64,000 nt of DNA from Haloarcula sebkhae (GTDB lineage: Archaea; Halobacteriota; Halobacteria; Halobacteriales; Haloarculaceae), in NCBI RefSeq assembly GCF_014647415.1, contig NZ_BMPD01000004.1, positions 1-64,000 of the forward strand, in the 5' to 3' direction. Below the pieces are notes generated by a model. It worked only from the letters and a program-made list of their open reading frames with translations. It was not told the DNA's origin and made no database searches. Shown in pieces: positions 35,343 to 44,518 of the stretch. The position numbers and the translations under genes are program-made. Position 1 is the first letter of the stretch. Each line of letters starts with the position of its first letter.

Positions 35343-36488
35343 CTATGCAGAGCAATACACTTCGTCGCCGGCAACGTATGTTCGTGCTATCGATGGAACC
35401 GGGTCTGGGTCAACGACGATAAGATCGGCCCTTGCCCCACACTCCAATCGGCCACGATCGTACAGACCGGCAGCGGCAGCTGGTACAGTAGAGACACGTA
35501 ATACCCGGTCTTTGAGAGAGTCACCGGTTTCGGTGAATACGGAGCTAAGCAGTGATTGCGGACGAAAGTCGCTACAGAGAATGTCGACAACACCGTCTCT
35601 GATCGCCTGAGACGCATCGGGCCCGTCCCAGAGACTCCCACCGCGAACCACATTCGGCGCACCCATCGCAACGCTCAAGTTTAGCTCGGTTGCACGCTGT
35701 GCAACACGGTGGGAGAGCGGATATTCACTTATCTCTACCCCGATAGCAGCGGCGTTGTCCACACTCGAAACGGTTTCATCGTCGTGTGAGGCGACTGGAA
35801 TATTCCTATCGCTCGCTAGCTCTGTGATTTCTCGTGCACGCGAAATTAGTTCTATTTCGGAGAGACCATTGCGGCGTGTTTCGAGAGACTGAAGGCTTGA
35901 CTCTGAGACCCCATCCGGAAGATTATAGCGTTGTGTAAGTGTATTTTCGCCAGTAAACTGGCCCGTTCCGGGAATGTGTGAGACAAGGGATACGAGATCG
36001 CCCCCTGATTGGATTTCTTGCGAGACGGCGTCGACAGCCGTTTGATTGGTGAGCTCACACCGCATATGGAGTCTGTTGTCGATCCTGGCACCGGTTTCGT
36101 AGTTGAAATCTCGGATATGCTCGGCCAAGCGACGAGCTAGTTCGATACTCCGATTATCATCTGGGATGTCTTCGAACGCAATGGCATGATACTTTGTCGT
36201 AACTCCCGCGCTGGCATTGGCAATATCACATCGGTCCAAAGCGACCGTCGTGTCAACGCGCTCACCAGCTCTCGGAAAAAGGTGCCGTTCGATATCATCA
36301 CCGTGAAGATCAACCAATCCAGGTAGAACATACTTCCCCGTCGCGTCAATGTCCGGGGAGTCATGAGATTCTGCTTCCACTGAGACTATTTTTCCGTCAG
36401 AGAATACTACTGTCCCGTTCTCAATTTCGCTAGTCGGCGTAACAACGGTTCCTCCCGAGATCAGTGTTCGATTTGCATTGTTTTTCAT
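35343..36488 (-). CDS. phnM: PhnM-like ribose-1-methylphosphonate triphosphate diphosphatase
   Basis: 381-residue metal-dependent amidohydrolase of the PhnM family, about the length of the E. coli protein. Diagnostic phrases: YVLPGLVDLHGDDIERHLFP (metal-binding His/Asp and the family-specific HxxD-E-H), VSLVSHIPGTGQFTG, VASHDDETVSSV, and ILCSDFRPQSLLSSVF. In the C-P lyase pathway PhnM releases diphosphate from 5-triphosphoribosyl methylphosphonate. No phnGHIJKL genes are near, so the role is open: a lone paralogue on another substrate, or a partner of genes elsewhere. ATG 36488 is preferred because the upstream extension is Cys/Ser-rich and not domain-like. Confidence 0.75.
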   Translation of the reverse strand: MKNNANRTLISGGTVVTPTSEIENGTVVFSDGKIVSVEAESHDSPDIDATGKYVLPGLVDLHGDDIERHLFPRAGERVDTTVALDRCDIANASAGVTTKYHAIAFEDIPDDNRSIELARRLAEHIRDFNYETGARIDNRLHMRCELTNQTAVDAVSQEIQSGGDLVSLVSHIPGTGQFTGENTLTQRYNLPDGVSESSLQSLETRRNGLSEIELISRAREITELASDRNIPVASHDDETVSSVDNAAAIGVEISEYPLSHRVAQRATELNLSVAMGAPNVVRGGSLWDGPDASQAIRDGVVDILCSDFRPQSLLSSVFTETGDSLKDRVLRVSTVPAAAAGLYDRGRLECGARADLIVVDPDPVPSIARTYVAGDEVYCSA

Positions 36489-37198
36489 GCGATGTAGCTC
36501 CCTAGAGGGTTTACCAATGTATTTACAATCGACTTCGCCAAAACATGAATATGCGCTTACTACGGCTATTCTACAGTCCGATATAGAGTACATATTTATA
36601 TGTAATTAACAGCGGTAGCTGTTGTGATAATGAAATAATGGGAGACGAGTTCTTCAATCACCACCATCGGTTGTTAAAGACGGACTTAAAATACTCCAAC
36701 AGTTCTCAGGTTTGAATAGAGCCTCCGTCCAGCGGATTTAAACATATGTAGTGTTTCACATAGTTTATACAAATGTCAGAACGTCTTAATTACTAAGTTA
36801 TGATTATATAATACCTTCACAGAGTAGACAATTTGCGCGTAATTCTGGCGGATTCATGTCCATTAGGATACACCTACCCGCATAATACCGTATTAACTGT
36901 TTGAACGAGCGCGTTTGAACAGTGATTTCTTTCTATTTTTTCCATAGTGAGAAAGAGTATAATAGCACCTACCTGAGGAAGAAAGTCAGTTGTAACAAGA
37001 TTACTGCACAGTACAGTGACTAACTCCGGCGACATCACCCGCTCATCAGTGGTTGGACACAAAGACAGCCGAACCCAGACACAATCAAGACCACGTCGGT
37101 CGGAGTTGTGAAGTTTTTTAATATTTTATTACCACTGTCATGGCGTTTGTGTGTTCAGAAACCGAAGTTTTTAGCGCAAAGGTTTAAAATATAGCTGT
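36489..37198. other. AT-rich divergent promoter region
   Basis: About 710 bases between phnM (minus) and the xylose dehydrogenase gene (plus). Strongly AT-rich with many stops. TTTAAAAT (37183-37190) and AGTTTTTAGC (37167-37176) precede the dehydrogenase start; the second lies about 27 bp from the ATG, as expected for a leaderless transcript. Confidence 0.4.
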
Positions 37199-38269
37199 AT
37201 GAAAGACTGGATTGATACGTATAACGAGCGTGACTGGCAAACCACCACGGACGGAACGGTTCGATACGCACTGTTAGGACTTGGCTGGTGGACAATCGAC
37301 CTAGCACTCCCCGCAATTCAGGACTCTGATCTGGGTGAAGCTACGACGTTTGTCAGCAGTTCTTCGGAGAAAGCTGAACGTCTCGCCGATGAGAACGGTG
37401 TGGACCACGGGATCAGTTACGAAGAGTTCCACGATGGGGAAGCAGCCGACAGTTTTGATGCCGTCTACATTGGGACACCGAACGCCTTGCATCTGGAATA
37501 CGCCGAGACAGCCGCAGAGTTAGACAAAGCGGTCCTGTGTGAGAAACCGATGGAGTCAACGGTCGAACGGGCCGAAAAAATGGTTGAGGTCTGTGAGGCC
37601 GCCGCTGTGCCGTTGATGATTGCCTACCGGATGCAGACTGACCCCGCTGTTAGGCGTGCAAAAGAACTCATCGAAGACGGATTCATCGGTGAGCCAGTAT
37701 CCGTATACGGAAACAATAGTCAGCCGCTGCTTGAGATGAATCCGGACACGGACCAGTGGCGGCTCGACTCGGAACTCTCGGGCTATGGTACCTCAGTGAT
37801 GGACTTAGGGATTTACTCGATCAACACGACTCGGTTTCTGCTCGACCGGGAACCACTGGCAGTGCAGTCACAGATGTATTCTTATAGCGAGGCCTTCGAC
37901 GATGTGCCCGATGAACGCTCCGGGGCGCTGCTTGCGCTGGAAGACGGTATCAAAATGGTCACGACTGATAGCCAGAACGCCCACAGTGATACGCAACTGA
38001 AAATAACTGGGACGGACGGGCAGATCGAACTCCGTCCAGCGTTCCATGGGAAAGCAAAACTCCATCTGTCTCGAAACGAGACGACAGTAACTGTCGAACA
38101 CGAGAGTTTTGACGCGGAGGACGAAATGCGGGAGGAGTTCGACTACTTCGCTGACCGCGTTTTGACTGGTAGCGACATTGGCCCGGACGGCCGCCACGGA
38201 CTCCAAGATATGCGAATCATCCGGGCAATTCACAAAGCCGCAGAGAGCGGCGACGTCGTCAAACTGTAA
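37199..38269 (+). CDS. xacA: NADP-dependent D-xylose 1-dehydrogenase (Gfo/Idh/MocA)
   Basis: 356 residues, close in length and motifs to the xylose dehydrogenase known from Haloarcula marismortui (gfo6) and Haloferax volcanii (XacA). These enzymes oxidise xylose, and often glucose or arabinose, to the lactone. The N-terminus DWIDTYNERDWQTTTDGTVR and Rossmann motif YALLGLGWWTIDLALPAI match the family. CEKPMES (E115-K116-P117) carries the catalytic Lys, and GTSVMDLGIYSINTTRFLL the catalytic Asp/Tyr region. No other xylose-pathway genes (dehydratase, dioxopentanoate dehydrogenase) are in the window; only a broken HAD gene and a fragment follow. Whether sugar oxidation here is catabolic is therefore open. 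Confidence 0.8.
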   Translation: MKDWIDTYNERDWQTTTDGTVRYALLGLGWWTIDLALPAIQDSDLGEATTFVSSSSEKAERLADENGVDHGISYEEFHDGEAADSFDAVYIGTPNALHLEYAETAAELDKAVLCEKPMESTVERAEKMVEVCEAAAVPLMIAYRMQTDPAVRRAKELIEDGFIGEPVSVYGNNSQPLLEMNPDTDQWRLDSELSGYGTSVMDLGIYSINTTRFLLDREPLAVQSQMYSYSEAFDDVPDERSGALLALEDGIKMVTTDSQNAHSDTQLKITGTDGQIELRPAFHGKAKLHLSRNETTVTVEHESFDAEDEMREEFDYFADRVLTGSDIGPDGRHGLQDMRIIRAIHKAAESGDVVKL

Positions 38270-38662
38270 CTGACTCATTCGAGTTTATTTGATCTCATCG
38301 CTGGCACGTTGTCTTGAGATTTATCCAGCTGACGATCACGACTGTCGTGTTGGTCCAGTCAAGACGGCGTACAGCGCGATCGCAGTATAATACTCGAGAT
38401 CGGAGAACAGAAGCGACCCTCACATTGGTTTTACACACATTGTATCGGGTGCTTAATCACCATCAGCGGTAAATGCTATCAGTAATCCGACTGATTTGTT
38501 CGTGTAGACGTGGCGAAACCCAATTTGAACTGGTCGGCTTTGTTTGGACGCGAGCAATAGCCAGTTAGTTTCGTTAATGACGCTATAAATCAGCCACTCA
38601 ATTAAACTGTAGGTGTAGCCTCCGACAAATGGATACAAGAGGGTGATGGTCTACAGAATGGT
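38270..38662. other. Spacer, no gene seen
   Basis: About 390 AT-rich bases between the dehydrogenase gene and the HAD pseudogene. No convincing frame, repeat or palindrome noticed. Confidence 0.4.
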
Positions 38663-38960
38663 ATGTTCTCTCAACAATCCGGCGCGTTCTTGGTTGACTT
38701 TAGCGGGGTAGTGTATCTCGGGGACGGGGCCCTATCGGAGGCGGTCGAATCGGTGAATCGGCTTGGTGAGCGGGACAAGGAACTGCGATTGCTGACGAAC
38801 GACCCACGCTTTCAGCGTCAGACGATCGCGAACAAGCTTCGGGAGGATCGACGCGGAAGAAGACAAGATCATCACGTCAGGCTGGGCGACTGCCAACCAC
38901 CTCGGCCAACAGGATGTAACCACGCTCCTTGAGCGCGAAAACTACAGCCTCGACGATTGA
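38663..38960 (+). pseudogene. Frameshifted and truncated HAD (NagD-type) phosphatase
   Basis: The first 50 codons read as a NagD/AraL-type HAD start: GAFLVDFSGVVYLGDGALSE, then LRLLTNDPRFQRQTIANKLR. The second Asp of the DxD motif is Ser. After about 38850 the homologous sequence continues in another frame (IDAEEDKIITSGWATANHLG, then QQDVTTLLERENYSLDD) and stops at TGA 38958-38960. The family normally has about 260 residues, so the gene is both frameshifted and cut short. Its place beside a sugar dehydrogenase suggests a former sugar-phosphate phosphatase. Confidence 0.7.
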
Positions 38961-39023
38961 TCGTCGATGGTAGGTATCGTCGTCATGGCGAACGTTATGC
39001 GCCATATATAGCGGGGAGAACTC

Positions 39024-39212
39024 TCAGTGTTTGAACACTGGCCCAACATGGGGCTCCGGAAGTTCGTCCGGAGTCGTCTCAATCAGACCTTTGTCAGCGG
39101 TCGCAGTCTGTAGCCGGTCGAGATTCCGGATGGCCCCCCCGCTTTCCGCTACCCCATCCGGAACTGGAAATTTGCTCTGGAAGTCATATTTAGATGATAG
39201 TCGTACGAGGAT
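39024..39212 (-). pseudogene. C-terminal remnant of an unidentified gene
   Basis: Minus-strand frame open for 62 codons, closed by TGA at 39024-39026 and by TAA just upstream. It reads KYDFQSKFPVPDGVAESGGA, then AIRNLDRLQTATADKGLIET, then ELPEPHVGPVFKH, which has clear coding character. There is no usable start codon, so it is a decayed fragment. The parent family is not recognised. Confidence 0.4.
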
Positions 39213-39293
39213 TTACACTGTACCGCACCAGGTATCGCATAAAAAGGCTCCTGCTCACAGTTGAAGCCAAGAAGTATAATAACACCCGTACAG

Positions 39294-39416
39294 ATGTTAT
39301 TATTTGCCGCCAGCGAACTCGATAGGCTCTCAACGGCCGCTGGTATCAGAAGGTCGTATTTGAGACAGCAATTATCTGATGGGACGGTACGAATATCATA
39401 TTCAGGTCAAATATAA
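39294..39416 (+). CDS. Possible small protein, 40 residues
   Basis: ATG at 39294 and TAA at 39414-39416. It contains FAASELDRLSTAAGIRRSYL and ends in a beta-like TVRISYSGQI. The helix-turn-helix-like spacing in the middle is suggestive but too short to call. It may be a relic like the neighbouring fragments. Confidence 0.28.
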   Translation: MLLFAASELDRLSTAAGIRRSYLRQQLSDGTVRISYSGQI

Positions 39417-39752
39417 GTCCAATTTTATCACCCAAGAGCATTCAGACACAATGTAGAATAATATAGTCGTAGAAGTGCAGCCGCACACAGTTAATCTTGG
39501 CTATAGAAATAAGATTATCTTTTTCTTTATTATAATCGTGATTTCGATGTCTAAATAGATTATCGGCACATCCAGAGTAATCATATTTCACACGTTTTGA
39601 GTATATGATGGTATATCTATAATCTATAGGTTTAAATAGATAGTATTCACAGACAATTTTGAAGAACAGATCATAAATCAGAGCTAGTCAAGAAACGTTC
39701 AGTATACCTACACGAGGGCCATCTGGTTAATCCGAAAGCCATATACACCATA
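39417..39752. other. Strongly AT-rich spacer
   Basis: About 340 bases, one of the most AT-rich stretches of the window, leading into the iron-regulated lipoprotein gene. TTTAAATAGATA near 39631-39642 could be promoter-like but is far from the start. No gene. Confidence 0.4.
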
Positions 39753-39766
39753 TTAGGCCAACCTAA
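39753..39766 (+). promoter_or_regulatory. DtxR/SirR/Idr-type iron-responsive operator
   Basis: TTAGG (39753-39757) CCAA CCTAA (39762-39766) is a perfect inverted repeat three bases before the ATG of the siderophore-binding lipoprotein. It matches the TTAGG-CCTAA arrangement of the DtxR family iron box. Binding here would cover the start of a leaderless transcript, so metal-loaded regulator would be expected to repress. Confidence 0.7.
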
Positions 39767-39769
39767 AAT

Positions 39770-40984
39770 ATGGACGAGACAGACGGAGCAAGTAATCTCA
39801 CGCGGCGCGACTACCTCTCCGGCGGTAGTCTGCTGCTCGGCACGTCGATCGTAGCCGGTTGCTCCAGTAACAGTGGCAAACCGTCCAGTACAGCAACATC
39901 GAGTGGCAAAGAGACGAGCACAGCAACCCGGTCAGAAGGCGGCTCCTACGTTGCCTCGCTTTCCCCTGTAGGGGAAGTCGAGTTCGATTCCGTCCCGGAG
40001 AACGTCTTCACGATGTACAATCAGTATGCAGACATGCTAGTTGCTCTTAACCACGGTGATGCAGTCAATTCGATGTTCGTTCCAGACATGGCTGGGCCAT
40101 CGATGAACCACTACTACGAACGGCTTTCTGGTGTCTCTTTTGGGTGGGAGAACCTTCCGAACCCCTTCGACAATTTCAGCAAGGAGTTCTTCTACAGCCT
40201 CAGTAGCGACGTTCACTTTCTGGACCCCGCATGGGCGATTACCCAGGAGAACTGGGATATGGGCGATATCGAGGAAATCGTCGACAATGTCGGCCCCTTT
40301 TTCGGGAATTTCTACAGCGGAACACACGGTGACCCGCAAGAACCCTACAGTGAGAGCTACCAATATTACACGCTGTGGGAGCTTTTCGGTCGTGTCGCCA
40401 CCGTGTTTCAGGAACGAAGACGTTACAAGCAACTCAGAGCCGTTCATCAAGAGCTCATCGAGACCATCAAAACGAATCTTCCACCCGAAGAAGATCGACC
40501 AACCGCAGTTCGGGTTACACTTGGCGACGGCCAATTCTGGACGTATCATCTGAACCGACCGGGGTTCTGGCTCGCCGACACGCGTCCGCTCGCTGCCAAC
40601 GACGCCTTCGGGGAGGAAACATGGGATGGTCTTTGGGGTTCGGTCGGGTATGAGACGATGCTAGACGCGGACCCCGACGTAATCCTCCACCTCTGGGGGA
40701 TGACACCCCGCTACGACATGAACAATGTCCGCGAGAGGCTTGCGTCACACAGCGTTGGAAGCAATCTCGCGGCGGTAAAAGACGACCGCGTGTACGCACA
40801 CGGAATGCGATATCACGGCCCGATCATGAATCTTTTCCAGATCGAAATGACCGCAAAGCAGCTGTACCCCGATATCTTTGGCGAGTGGCCGACCTACGAG
40901 AACGGAGACCACTATCCAGAGATTCCATCGGATGAACAGCTTTTCAGCCGCGACCGGGTTGCTGAGATCATTACGGACGGGTAA
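39770..40984 (+). CDS. Iron-siderophore ABC transporter substrate-binding lipoprotein
   Basis: 404-residue Tat lipoprotein: twin-arginine motif NLTRRDYLSG, then LLLGTSIVAGC with lipobox Cys, then a Ser/Thr-rich linker. The mature part is a FepB/BtuF-like class III binding protein: VPENVFTMYNQYADMLVALN in the first lobe, and LDADPDVILHLWGM with LAAVKDDRVYAHGMRYHGP in the second. It would capture a ferric siderophore at the cell surface. No permease or ATPase gene is adjacent, so it must use a transporter encoded elsewhere. The iron-box palindrome directly upstream supports iron control. Confidence 0.8.
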   Translation: MDETDGASNLTRRDYLSGGSLLLGTSIVAGCSSNSGKPSSTATSSGKETSTATRSEGGSYVASLSPVGEVEFDSVPENVFTMYNQYADMLVALNHGDAVNSMFVPDMAGPSMNHYYERLSGVSFGWENLPNPFDNFSKEFFYSLSSDVHFLDPAWAITQENWDMGDIEEIVDNVGPFFGNFYSGTHGDPQEPYSESYQYYTLWELFGRVATVFQERRRYKQLRAVHQELIETIKTNLPPEEDRPTAVRVTLGDGQFWTYHLNRPGFWLADTRPLAANDAFGEETWDGLWGSVGYETMLDADPDVILHLWGMTPRYDMNNVRERLASHSVGSNLAAVKDDRVYAHGMRYHGPIMNLFQIEMTAKQLYPDIFGEWPTYENGDHYPEIPSDEQLFSRDRVAEIITDG

Positions 40985-41016
40985 TCAGTCGAGACGGTTC
41001 CCGGATCGTATAGCCG

Positions 41017-41703
41017 TTATGGCGTACTCCAGTCGTACCGCATGACGAGGTCGTCTTCGTCGATCTCACTGGCAAGTTTGTCCACGAGCTCGTCCCGTTT
41101 GAGGTCGCCGAACTGCTCCAGTTCGTAGGGTTTGACCGTCACCGGCGAGGACTCACCTTCGGCGATGCTCTCTTGCAGTTTGGCGACGCCGTAGATGAGT
41201 GCCTCGGGGCGGGGCGGACAGCCTGGGACGTGAATATCGACCGGAATGACTTGCTCCGCACCTTTGATGACGTTGTATCCTTCCTGAAACGGTCCACCGG
41301 AGATGGTACACGACCCCATCGAAACGACGAACTTCGGCTCGGGCATCTGGTCGTAGACGCGCTTCATCCGCGGTGCGAACTTCGAAACGATGGTCCACGG
41401 GACGATAATCAGATCTGCCTGTCGCGGTGATGCCCGTGGGACTCCGGCAGCAAAACGATCGAGGTCGTGTTTCGTTGCGAGAGTGCCCATCATTTCGATG
41501 GTGCAACAGGCGATACCGAACTGTAGCACGAACATCGAGGACCCCCGGACCCAGTTCATGAACGCGTCGAATTTCGTGAGGATGAACGGAGACGAACCAA
41601 GAACCTCTCGAAGTGTAGAATTAAATCGGTTATCCACGCTTCTGCCGGAGCATATCTGCTCACCAGACTGTGCGTCGTCCATACTCTGCCGATCACTGCT
41701 CAT
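41017..41703 (-). CDS. nuoB: Orphan NuoB-like complex I subunit
   Basis: 228-residue paralogue of NADH-quinone oxidoreductase (complex I-like) subunit B. All four ligands of the N2 [4Fe-4S] cluster are present: C66 and C67 in FGIACCTIEMM, C132 in SMGSCTISGG, C162 in HVPGCPPRPE. The body (ASPRQADLIIVPWTIVSKFA, KRVYDQMPEPKFVVSMG) is otherwise canonical; Trp replaces the usual Gly in VPGTIVSK. No other nuo genes are in the window. It converges with the siderophore lipoprotein and diverges from a Bat-type regulator. ATG 41703 is preferred over the longer frame. It may substitute for the main subunit under some condition. Confidence 0.85.
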   Translation of the reverse strand: MSSDRQSMDDAQSGEQICSGRSVDNRFNSTLREVLGSSPFILTKFDAFMNWVRGSSMFVLQFGIACCTIEMMGTLATKHDLDRFAAGVPRASPRQADLIIVPWTIVSKFAPRMKRVYDQMPEPKFVVSMGSCTISGGPFQEGYNVIKGAEQVIPVDIHVPGCPPRPEALIYGVAKLQESIAEGESSPVTVKPYELEQFGDLKRDELVDKLASEIDEDDLVMRYDWSTP

Positions 41704-41792
41704 GAACAGAGACAGATAGATAGTGAGAGCGAATACGCGAACTGTCGTACACACTAGTGTGTTTATGAAGGAGCCACCACCAGGGCTCGTCC

Positions 41793-42449
41793 GTGAGATA
41801 TCTCCGCTTAGAGATTCAGTATGCACCGGAGTATCAGCGTCCGATGCACCGCTTTATGACCGAAAGCGGTGCAATCAAGCGCGAATGGCTCGTGACGTGG
41901 AAAGTCGGGGTCGAGGACGGGATCGCCTACACACTGTTTTATGTCGTCGGTGATCGCGAACCCTACGAATCGGCGCTTTCTGCGGTCGAAACCATGGAAA
42001 GCTACGATATCACACCCGTTCGGGACGAGGCATTCTACGCGTTCGTTCGTGGCCGAGAAACTGACCAATCACGGCAGTTCTACGCGGCGTTCGAACAGCC
42101 GACGCTAATGGTGGTCCCACCGGCTGCCTACCGACCACACGGAGTCGTATTGTTCGATGTCGTCGGGGAGCCTGCCGCTCTCGAACAGGTTCGGAATGCC
42201 CTTCCCGATGGAATAACGGTAAATGTCCGGAAGGTCGGGGAATACGATGCCAGTCCCGGAACATTCGCCATCGGCTTGACTTCACGCCAGCGCGAAGCGC
42301 TCGCCGCAGGACGGGATGTCGGTTATTACGACGTTCCACGAAATGGGAGCGTCGAGGACGTTGCCGAGGAACTCGGTTGTGCCCCCAGTACTGCATCAGA
42401 TCATCTCAGAAAAGCGGAGGCACGGCTTGTTGAACGCGTGTTTAGATAA
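41793..42449 (+). CDS. Bat/HTH_10-type transcription regulator
   Basis: 218 residues with a GTG start. The N-terminal half is a Bat-associated sensory region (MRYLRLEIQYAPEYQRPMHR, then VVGDREPYESALSAVETMES). The C-terminal HTH_10 domain starts LTSRQREALAAGRDVGYYDV and carries the recognition part VEDVAEELGCAPSTASDHLR. This class acts as cytosolic DNA-binding regulators with unknown ligands. It is divergent from the orphan nuoB (89 bp between starts), so control of nuoB is a natural hypothesis. Confidence 0.8.
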   Translation: MRYLRLEIQYAPEYQRPMHRFMTESGAIKREWLVTWKVGVEDGIAYTLFYVVGDREPYESALSAVETMESYDITPVRDEAFYAFVRGRETDQSRQFYAAFEQPTLMVVPPAAYRPHGVVLFDVVGEPAALEQVRNALPDGITVNVRKVGEYDASPGTFAIGLTSRQREALAAGRDVGYYDVPRNGSVEDVAEELGCAPSTASDHLRKAEARLVERVFR

Positions 42450-42583
42450 CAAACATGCAGAAGCAGCAGGTGCAGATTCGCAACTTAGCACTAAACTGCT
42501 CAAATAGGAGGGAAGTGATAGAACGTAGCGAGTGGGTTAACCGGTTTTCCGATGACTGACAAGCGAGCAGTATGATAGAGGGA

Positions 42584-43235
42584 ACACCACAGTGTCTGCA
42601 GTAACACTGCGTTAGAATATCTCTATAGCCGATTTACTGCGGACATTGTGGCGTCTGACCCAGACGCATAGAGAACACCTCCGAGTGGACACCACGATGT
42701 CCGCTGTTCTACTGGCCGTTTGAGAAACCACGAGGGGATTACTGCGGACATCGTGGTGTTAGCCGTTCCTGGATACACCACGATGTCCGCTGTTCTGGTG
42801 GATATTACAGGAAAACAGCGGACATGGCGGTGTGTACTAAGGCAGTAGGAACGCTATGAATCACCGACAGAGAGGCTGAAGGGTGTAAAACAATCAAGCA
42901 ATGGGAGGTGACACTCCCACCCCACTTTGTCCGCTGTTCTTCGAGGAGGACAGAGTGGGGGAAGGAAGAGACGGGAAGATCTGGTTCGTAATGGAGTTCG
43001 TCTATGCTAGAGATATCTATGAGTAATACTGTAGTGTCTTCGTCTACAACTTTCTAATTGCATTACGGTCTAGCTCTCTCCAGACTATTATAAACTTTTC
43101 TTTTATTCATAGTTCATTTCTTCCCCCCTCCCACTCTTTTCTAGTTACTGCGGACATAGTGGGGTGGGAGGGTTCCGCCATTCTTTTATAAGTGATAGAA
43201 CAGCGGACACTCCGGACACTGCGGACAGGGGTGGT
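42584..43235. other. Replication origin, upstream repeat block
   Basis: Origin-recognition-box array. Plus-strand copies: 42636-42654, 42741-42759, 42814-42833, 43147-43165, 43199-43215, 43218-43235. Minus-strand copies: 42584-42602, 42689-42708, 42775-42794, 42919-42938. Typical unit: AACAGCGGACATCGTGGTGT. The pair at 42919-42938 (minus) and 43147-43165 (plus) share a longer GTGGGGTGGGAG end. They face each other across an AT-rich segment (about 43015-43125), the likely duplex-unwinding element. A half-unit, GGACAGAGTGGGGG, lies at 42948-42961. Gene-free otherwise. Confidence 0.8.
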
Positions 43236-43272
43236 TTTATGTGGGTTCCTTCCAATAAATCAGGCAACGACT

Positions 43273-44517
43273 ATGGGGATGTTCGAACGCGACACTGAGA
43301 TATACTTGGATCGGGATGCGCTTCGGGAGGACTATCAGCCTGAGAATCTCGTCGGGCGTGATACTGAACTAAACCGGTATCGAGCAGCTCTCCAGCCCGT
43401 AATCAACGGTGAACAGCCTAACAACATCTTCCTGTACGGTAAAACAGGGGTCGGAAAGACTGCCGGCACGCGATATCTGATCGACCACCTCGAGGAAGAC
43501 GCAGCGAAATACGAGGATATCGATCTCACGGTGAAGATGCTAAACTGTGATGGCCTCTCCAGTAGTTATCAAATTGCTACCCGACTCGTCAACGAATTCA
43601 GGGACGAAACGAGCCAGATCAGTACGACGGGGTATCCCCGTGCAACGGTGTATGATATGCTGTGGACCGAACTCGACTCCTGTGGCGGGACTATCTACAT
43701 TGTGCTCGACGAAGTGGACCACATCGAAGACGACAGTATCCTCTATCAACTCCCCCGTGCGCGAGCGAACGACAATCTAAGTTCTGCGAAGATCGGTATC
43801 ATCGGTATCTCGAACGATTTCTCTTTTCGTGATGACCTCTCTCCGAAAGTCAAGAGCTCACTCTGTGAAGAGGAAATTCAGTTCCCCGCATATGATGCGA
43901 AGGAGCTGATCCAGATCTTGCAACAGCGTGCTGACGTAGCGTTTCACGACGGCGTCCTCGAAGACGGGGTCATCGAACTGTGTGCTGCGTACGGAGCGAA
44001 AGACGCCGGTGACGCACGGCAGTCACTCGACTTACTCATGAAAACGGGCGACCTGGCCCGCGACAAGGATACGGATACGATTTCGGAAGACCTTGTTAGG
44101 GAGGCCCGCGACGTTCTGGAACGAGGCCGGATACAGGAGGGTATTTCAGGACTGACACAACACGGTCATCTGGTCGTGTACGCAATGGTTACGCTTGATC
44201 AAGAGGGGAAGACGCCGGCCCGGACGCGGGATATCAGACCTCGATATACGAATTTCGCCGAAAAGGCAGGGATCGATCCGCTTGTTCCACGCCGGATGCG
44301 TGATCACCTCGGCGAGCTGTCGATGTTAGGTATCATCTCGGCAATCGAGCGGAACGAGGGACGACGTGGGGGAACCTATCGCGAGTATTCTCTCGAGATG
44401 GACCCGGAGATGATTCTTGCAGCACTTGAGAAGACTGTCGACGATGTTGGAATCCACAAATCCGTCACTAATCTCGTTGATAGCGAAGCGACGCTTTCGG
44501 ACTTCCAGTCCACTTAG
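43273..44517 (+). CDS. orc: Orc1/Cdc6 replication initiator
   Basis: 414-residue AAA+ initiator that would bind the flanking repeats and open the origin. Walker A is LYGKTGVGKTAGTRYL (G56-T63), Walker B IYIVLDEVDHI (D147, E148), and sensor 1 is near IGIISNDFSF-like IIGISNDFSFRDDL. The C-terminal winged helix (about 310-414) contains YAMVTLDQEGKTPARTRDIR and SMLGIISAIERNEGRRGGTY. ATG 43273 is chosen; ATG 43279 is two codons on, and the longer frame from 43192 would run through the repeats. It lies between two blocks of origin repeats, the arrangement seen for cis-acting orc genes of haloarchaeal secondary replicons. Confidence 0.9.
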   Translation: MGMFERDTEIYLDRDALREDYQPENLVGRDTELNRYRAALQPVINGEQPNNIFLYGKTGVGKTAGTRYLIDHLEEDAAKYEDIDLTVKMLNCDGLSSSYQIATRLVNEFRDETSQISTTGYPRATVYDMLWTELDSCGGTIYIVLDEVDHIEDDSILYQLPRARANDNLSSAKIGIIGISNDFSFRDDLSPKVKSSLCEEEIQFPAYDAKELIQILQQRADVAFHDGVLEDGVIELCAAYGAKDAGDARQSLDLLMKTGDLARDKDTDTISEDLVREARDVLERGRIQEGISGLTQHGHLVVYAMVTLDQEGKTPARTRDIRPRYTNFAEKAGIDPLVPRRMRDHLGELSMLGIISAIERNEGRRGGTYREYSLEMDPEMILAALEKTVDDVGIHKSVTNLVDSEATLSDFQST

Positions 44518-44518
44518 G

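Noticed and set aside
42584-43235. Origin repeats as a CRISPR array
   Set aside because: Units occur in both orientations with irregular gaps and no cas genes; they fit Orc binding boxes instead.
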